A stretch of DNA of 15,731 bases from Planctomycetota bacterium (GTDB lineage Bacteria > Planctomycetota > Planctomycetia > Pirellulales > Thermoguttaceae), in contig JAHIKV010000333.1 in assembly GCA_018897395.1 (NCBI GenBank), forward strand, positions 1-15,731, written 5' to 3'. Positions 15,596 to 15,731 of this stretch are shown piece after piece (within the stretch, counting starts at the first letter, position 1; the number at the start of each line of letters is the position of its first letter). Below the pieces are notes generated by a model. The model had not been told where the DNA came from. It was given only the letters and a program-made list of their open reading frames with translations, and searched no databases. The position numbers and the translations under genes were made by a program.

Positions 15596-15672
15596 ATAGG
15601 GGTAGGGAAGGCCGATTGAGTTCGGCCTCCCCTCCCTCCGAACCGGACTGGCGGATTTCCCGCATCCGGCTC
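15596..15672 (-). ncRNA. Group II intron domains V and VI
   Basis: Domain V (15640-15672, minus) starts GAGCCGGA and ends TCCGGTTC. These pair along 8 bp and include the catalytic AGC opposite GUU. A distal GCGG/CCGC stem carries a GAAAU loop, and unpaired bases form the internal bulge. Domain VI follows, with GGCCGA (loop ACTCAA) TCGGCC as its tip. Its lower stem leaves one A unpaired, opposite position 15603, seven bases before the inferred 3' end. That is the expected place for the branch-point adenosine. Confidence 0.85.
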
Positions 15673-15731
15673 TCCGGTTGATAGTTTTACCTCCGAGAGG
15701 ATTGACTGACCAAGACATGGGCCGCTGTCAA
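15596..15731 (-). mobile_element. 3' end of a group II intron, running off the window
   Basis: The minus strand reads as the last part of a bacterial group II intron: 59 bases of domain IV tail (15673-15731), domain V (15640-15672), then a domain VI hairpin with a bulged A and a 3' end near CCCCTAT. The intron's 3' boundary is at about 15596, nine bases beyond the stop of the TraB-like gene and antisense to it. Any intron-encoded reverse transcriptase would lie past the end of the window, so I cannot say whether the element is intact or which class it belongs to. Confidence 0.85.

Overview
The window looks like a chromosomal piece of a planctomycete, probably Pirellulales. Three protein families point there: a BBP7-type outer-membrane barrel, a TIGR03032-type propeller protein, and a 3,663-residue protein with an N-terminal LEERTLLS motif of the LEPR-XLL kind found on giant planctomycete surface proteins. 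High GC, sparse genes and short palindromic repeats between genes fit. The assignment rests on recognition by eye; no database was searched.

Layout: a palindromic repeat cluster (1-97) is followed by a minus-strand gene for a BBP7-like barrel (134-1378). A 500-base divergent spacer leads to a plus-strand TIGR03032-like gene (1913-3160). The 3' end of that gene has been taken over by a 65-bp T-shaped palindrome (3017-3081). A second palindromic pair (3193-3274) lies directly before the ribosome binding site of the giant gene (3299-14290). A spacer with strong hairpins (14291-14686) comes next, then a secreted TraB/GumN-like protein (14687-15586). The window ends inside the 3' end of a group II intron on the minus strand (15596-15731), of which domains V and VI can be read.

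The giant protein is the main item. Its recurring motif, of the form VAMDADGDFVVVW, occurs 28 times, and the copies fall into exactly four groups of seven. The first three groups are each followed by one Ig-like domain beginning D(T/N)AGP. The fourth is followed by three short Ig-like repeats and a conserved-looking tail. I read this as four seven-bladed beta-propellers on a string. A chymotrypsin-fold serine protease with an apparently complete His-Asp-Ser triad is inserted between the fourth and fifth motifs of the third group. Smaller beta domains of a type common in planctomycete giant proteins are inserted elsewhere. This points to a very large secreted or surface-anchored fibre carrying a protease, but its substrate and role are unknown.

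The genes do not form an obvious pathway. The barrel, the giant protein and the TraB-like protein are all expected outside the cytoplasm. The TIGR03032-like gene and the giant gene point the same way with a 138-base gap and could share a transcript.
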